Part shown: piece by piece, positions 62,276-64,000 of the stretch
Position numbering within the stretch: position 1 is the first letter of the stretch
How the letters are laid out: every line of letters starts with the position of its first letter
Assembly: GCF_019649055.1 (NCBI RefSeq)
Contig: NW_026570222.1
Location: forward strand, 1,922,001 to 1,986,000
Direction: 5' to 3'
DNA length: 64,000 bases
Source of the DNA: Paramacrobiotus metropolitanus
Lineage: Eukaryota; Tardigrada; Eutardigrada; Parachela; Macrobiotidae
Program-made: the position numbers and the translations under genes
The notes under the pieces: model-generated
The model's database searches: none
Told to the model about the DNA's origin: nothing
What the model saw: the letters and a program-made list of their open reading frames with translations, nothing else

Positions 62276-64000
62276 TTACGTGCTGGAACCAGACCCTTGG
62301 TCTCCGCCATCTCTGGATGACGGGGTGCGGAACAGCGTTTTTTCCAGCCGCTTCAGCTTTTTTCGGTATTCGTGTCTGAAAGTAATCTCATACACTTGAC
62401 TTGGTTTAGCCCATATAACAAACGAAACAAATACGAAAGTAAATACTTACGCAATTCTTTCCCACTTGCGATGGTTAAGTTTCGTGAAATCAGTTTCTTC
62501 AGCAATAGCCTCCAGATATTCAGCGAGCTTAACCAACTCCATATCTTTGTCCCGATTTTCGAACGCGCGGCGGTACTGTGTGATCTATGATAGAATGCAT
62601 GTGCTAAAATCCAGTAACAACAATCCATTTTATTAGTTGCAGTATCAGAGGAACTAACGCGTATTCCACTCTTGGGATTCATTAAAAAATTGCGCCTCAG
62701 ATCGTCGACTATAATCGTATTCGTTTCGCTAAACTGTGGAAATTTTCCTGTAAAAAACGTTTTCTGTTCTCACATTTTCCTGTGGGCTCGAGTAAAAAAA
62801 CTGAAAAAACGCAATTCGCAAGCTACGGGAAATAATGCATAAAAAAATATGGCACAAACCAATACACATACCCCAAATTACACCAAGAGCTTTCACCTGT
62901 AAAACAAAATAAAATAGTGAAACGAATAAAGGCAATCCAAGTCATAATATTATCCGAATGCTTTATACGAACACTTACGGTACAAGGGCCTTCAGGTCTG
63001 TGAATCTGAATCATGGCAGCATCGTCCAGCAAAGCTGCAATCTTATAATGCCCAGCGCGAGCATTGGAAGTGATTCCTAGTTCCTGAAGTTTAGCTACAA
63101 TCCACCGCTTGCTCGTAGCCGACCAGATGATAATGTCAAAATTCCGATAGGCTACTTGCAGGAACTCGTGCAGATATGGCCGCATTAGCTCCTGTCCATT
63201 TTGACCCACAGAACCTGTATTCGAAATTCGGTAGTCGGTACTTGAACTACTACTAACTCCAACAAATACGAGATTGGCAAATTCCACCGCCAATAATCGT
63301 CGTACCGTTATCAAAAATGGTATAGTCGATGTCCAACACCAGTAACTTTTTTCCCTCGCGAAAATGACTCATTATCTATAAGGTGACCACTAGTATTACT
63401 CTAAGAAAACACTGACACTTATTAATTTCGGGTAATTCGAAAGCCGTATTACGATGCTAAGAGATGCCGCTTTTAACTCTTCCGCGGTACTGTAACAATA
63501 ACCTTGTTCCACTTAAGCGGAAGTAAAGAAAAAAAACTACCACACAGGTCCAACTTTCCAAATTCGATTCCTACAGTACTTAGTTAACGGACCACGCGTA
63601 ACCAAATGCCATAATAAATGCCATAAATGCCATAAGTAATTATTCTGCCCGCTCACTGTTTATGCGACCGCGAATGATGTCATACTTCGAAATCAATTTT
63701 GGCGCAATTTAGACGATGCCATACCTGCATGCGATAATCTCGAACGTGTCTCGATATTTTCTCTAAATACTCTACGCGGGCGGCATAAGGTATTTCGGGG
63801 TCAGCCATCACTTCAAAATCATTAACCACATTTCCGCTGTCCGGCTGATTATCCCAAAAAGACGTCTGAAAAGTGAGAAACACTGCGACAATGGAAATTC
63901 ATTACTGCTGTACTAAATAGTGCTTCAAATGACACAAACCAGTGTTTCTTCGGGAGTTCCAATCATCATAATTCTTTGATTACGTTTGAAGATACTTCCC
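62276..64000 (-). CDS. UBLCP1: UBLCP1, ubiquitin-like domain CTD phosphatase 1 (5' end beyond window)
   Basis: Nuclear phosphatase of the FCP/SCP (HAD) class that dephosphorylates the 26S proteasome. Exons in transcript order: 63940 to beyond the right edge, then 63725-63865, 63306-63375, 62979-63214, 62872-62896, 62659-62747, 62451-62584 and 62276-62375; all phases agree. The first visible exon is the end of the ubiquitin-like domain (RIMMIGTPEETL). Next is the linker (SGNVVNDFEVMADPE), then the catalytic motif LLVLDIDYTIFDN carrying the DxDxT nucleophile. Then come ELMRPYLHEFLQVAYRNFDI, IIWSATSKRWIVAKLQELGI and the conserved VDDLRRNFLMNPKSGIR. The lysine-rich C-terminus (EYRKKLKRLEKTLFR) ends in a serine/glycine tail. 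One exon is only 25 nt. The N-terminal part of the ubiquitin-like domain lies right of base 64000. Confidence 0.96.

Noticed and set aside
1-64000. Bacterial or viral contamination
   Set aside because: Spliceosomal introns run through nearly every gene and the orthologs are metazoan; no operon or prokaryotic feature is seen.

Overview
The window is nuclear DNA from an animal. Nine protein-coding genes have recognisable metazoan orthologs. Eight of them (all but GTF2F2) are split by many GT-AG introns, mostly 50-110 bp, and the repeats are of eukaryotic type. I assembled the genes by translating exons, checking that splice phases agree, and comparing with family sequences from memory; no database search was run. 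A compact-intron invertebrate fits best. A tardigrade or another small ecdysozoan is my guess, but nothing here proves the phylum. Layout: 13-4448 (-) is the N-terminal part of DEPDC5, running off the left edge. 5044-5508 (+) is an intronless unrecognised ORF. 5.5-10.3 kb is gene-free and holds a 91-bp palindromic tandem repeat, a 10-bp satellite and a decayed foldback element. 10297-13433 (+) is NXF1. 13887-21994 (-) is ACBD3, with two multi-kilobase introns. 23122-25455 is a transposable element with perfect 74-bp terminal inverted repeats (TIRs) and minisatellite arms. 25714-39763 (-) is HECTD1. Its largest intron carries a second TIR element, which itself contains a truncated non-LTR retrotransposon. 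39979-40694 (-) is a possible small three-exon gene or the HECTD1 5' end. 41003-44639 (+) is BTBD9. 44710-45453 (-) is intronless GTF2F2. 48118-53130 and 59118-61714 (both +) are two tetraspanins. 62276-64000 (-) is the 3' part of UBLCP1, running off the right edge. The genes do not form a pathway; they are housekeeping and regulatory genes placed side by side: mTORC1 restraint (DEPDC5), mRNA export (NXF1), Golgi scaffolding (ACBD3), ubiquitin ligation (HECTD1, and BTBD9 as a probable CUL3 adaptor), transcription initiation (GTF2F2), membrane organisation (tetraspanins) and nuclear proteasome dephosphorylation (UBLCP1). The neighbouring pairs NXF1/ACBD3, BTBD9/GTF2F2 and the second tetraspanin/UBLCP1 converge tail to tail; BTBD9 and GTF2F2 have only 70 bp between stop codons. 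The most unusual content is in the repeats: two unrelated TIR elements that each enclose minisatellite arrays, one with a nested retroposon flanked by an exact 12-bp target duplication, plus a GC-AG intron in HECTD1. I found no convincing sign of an undescribed multi-gene system.
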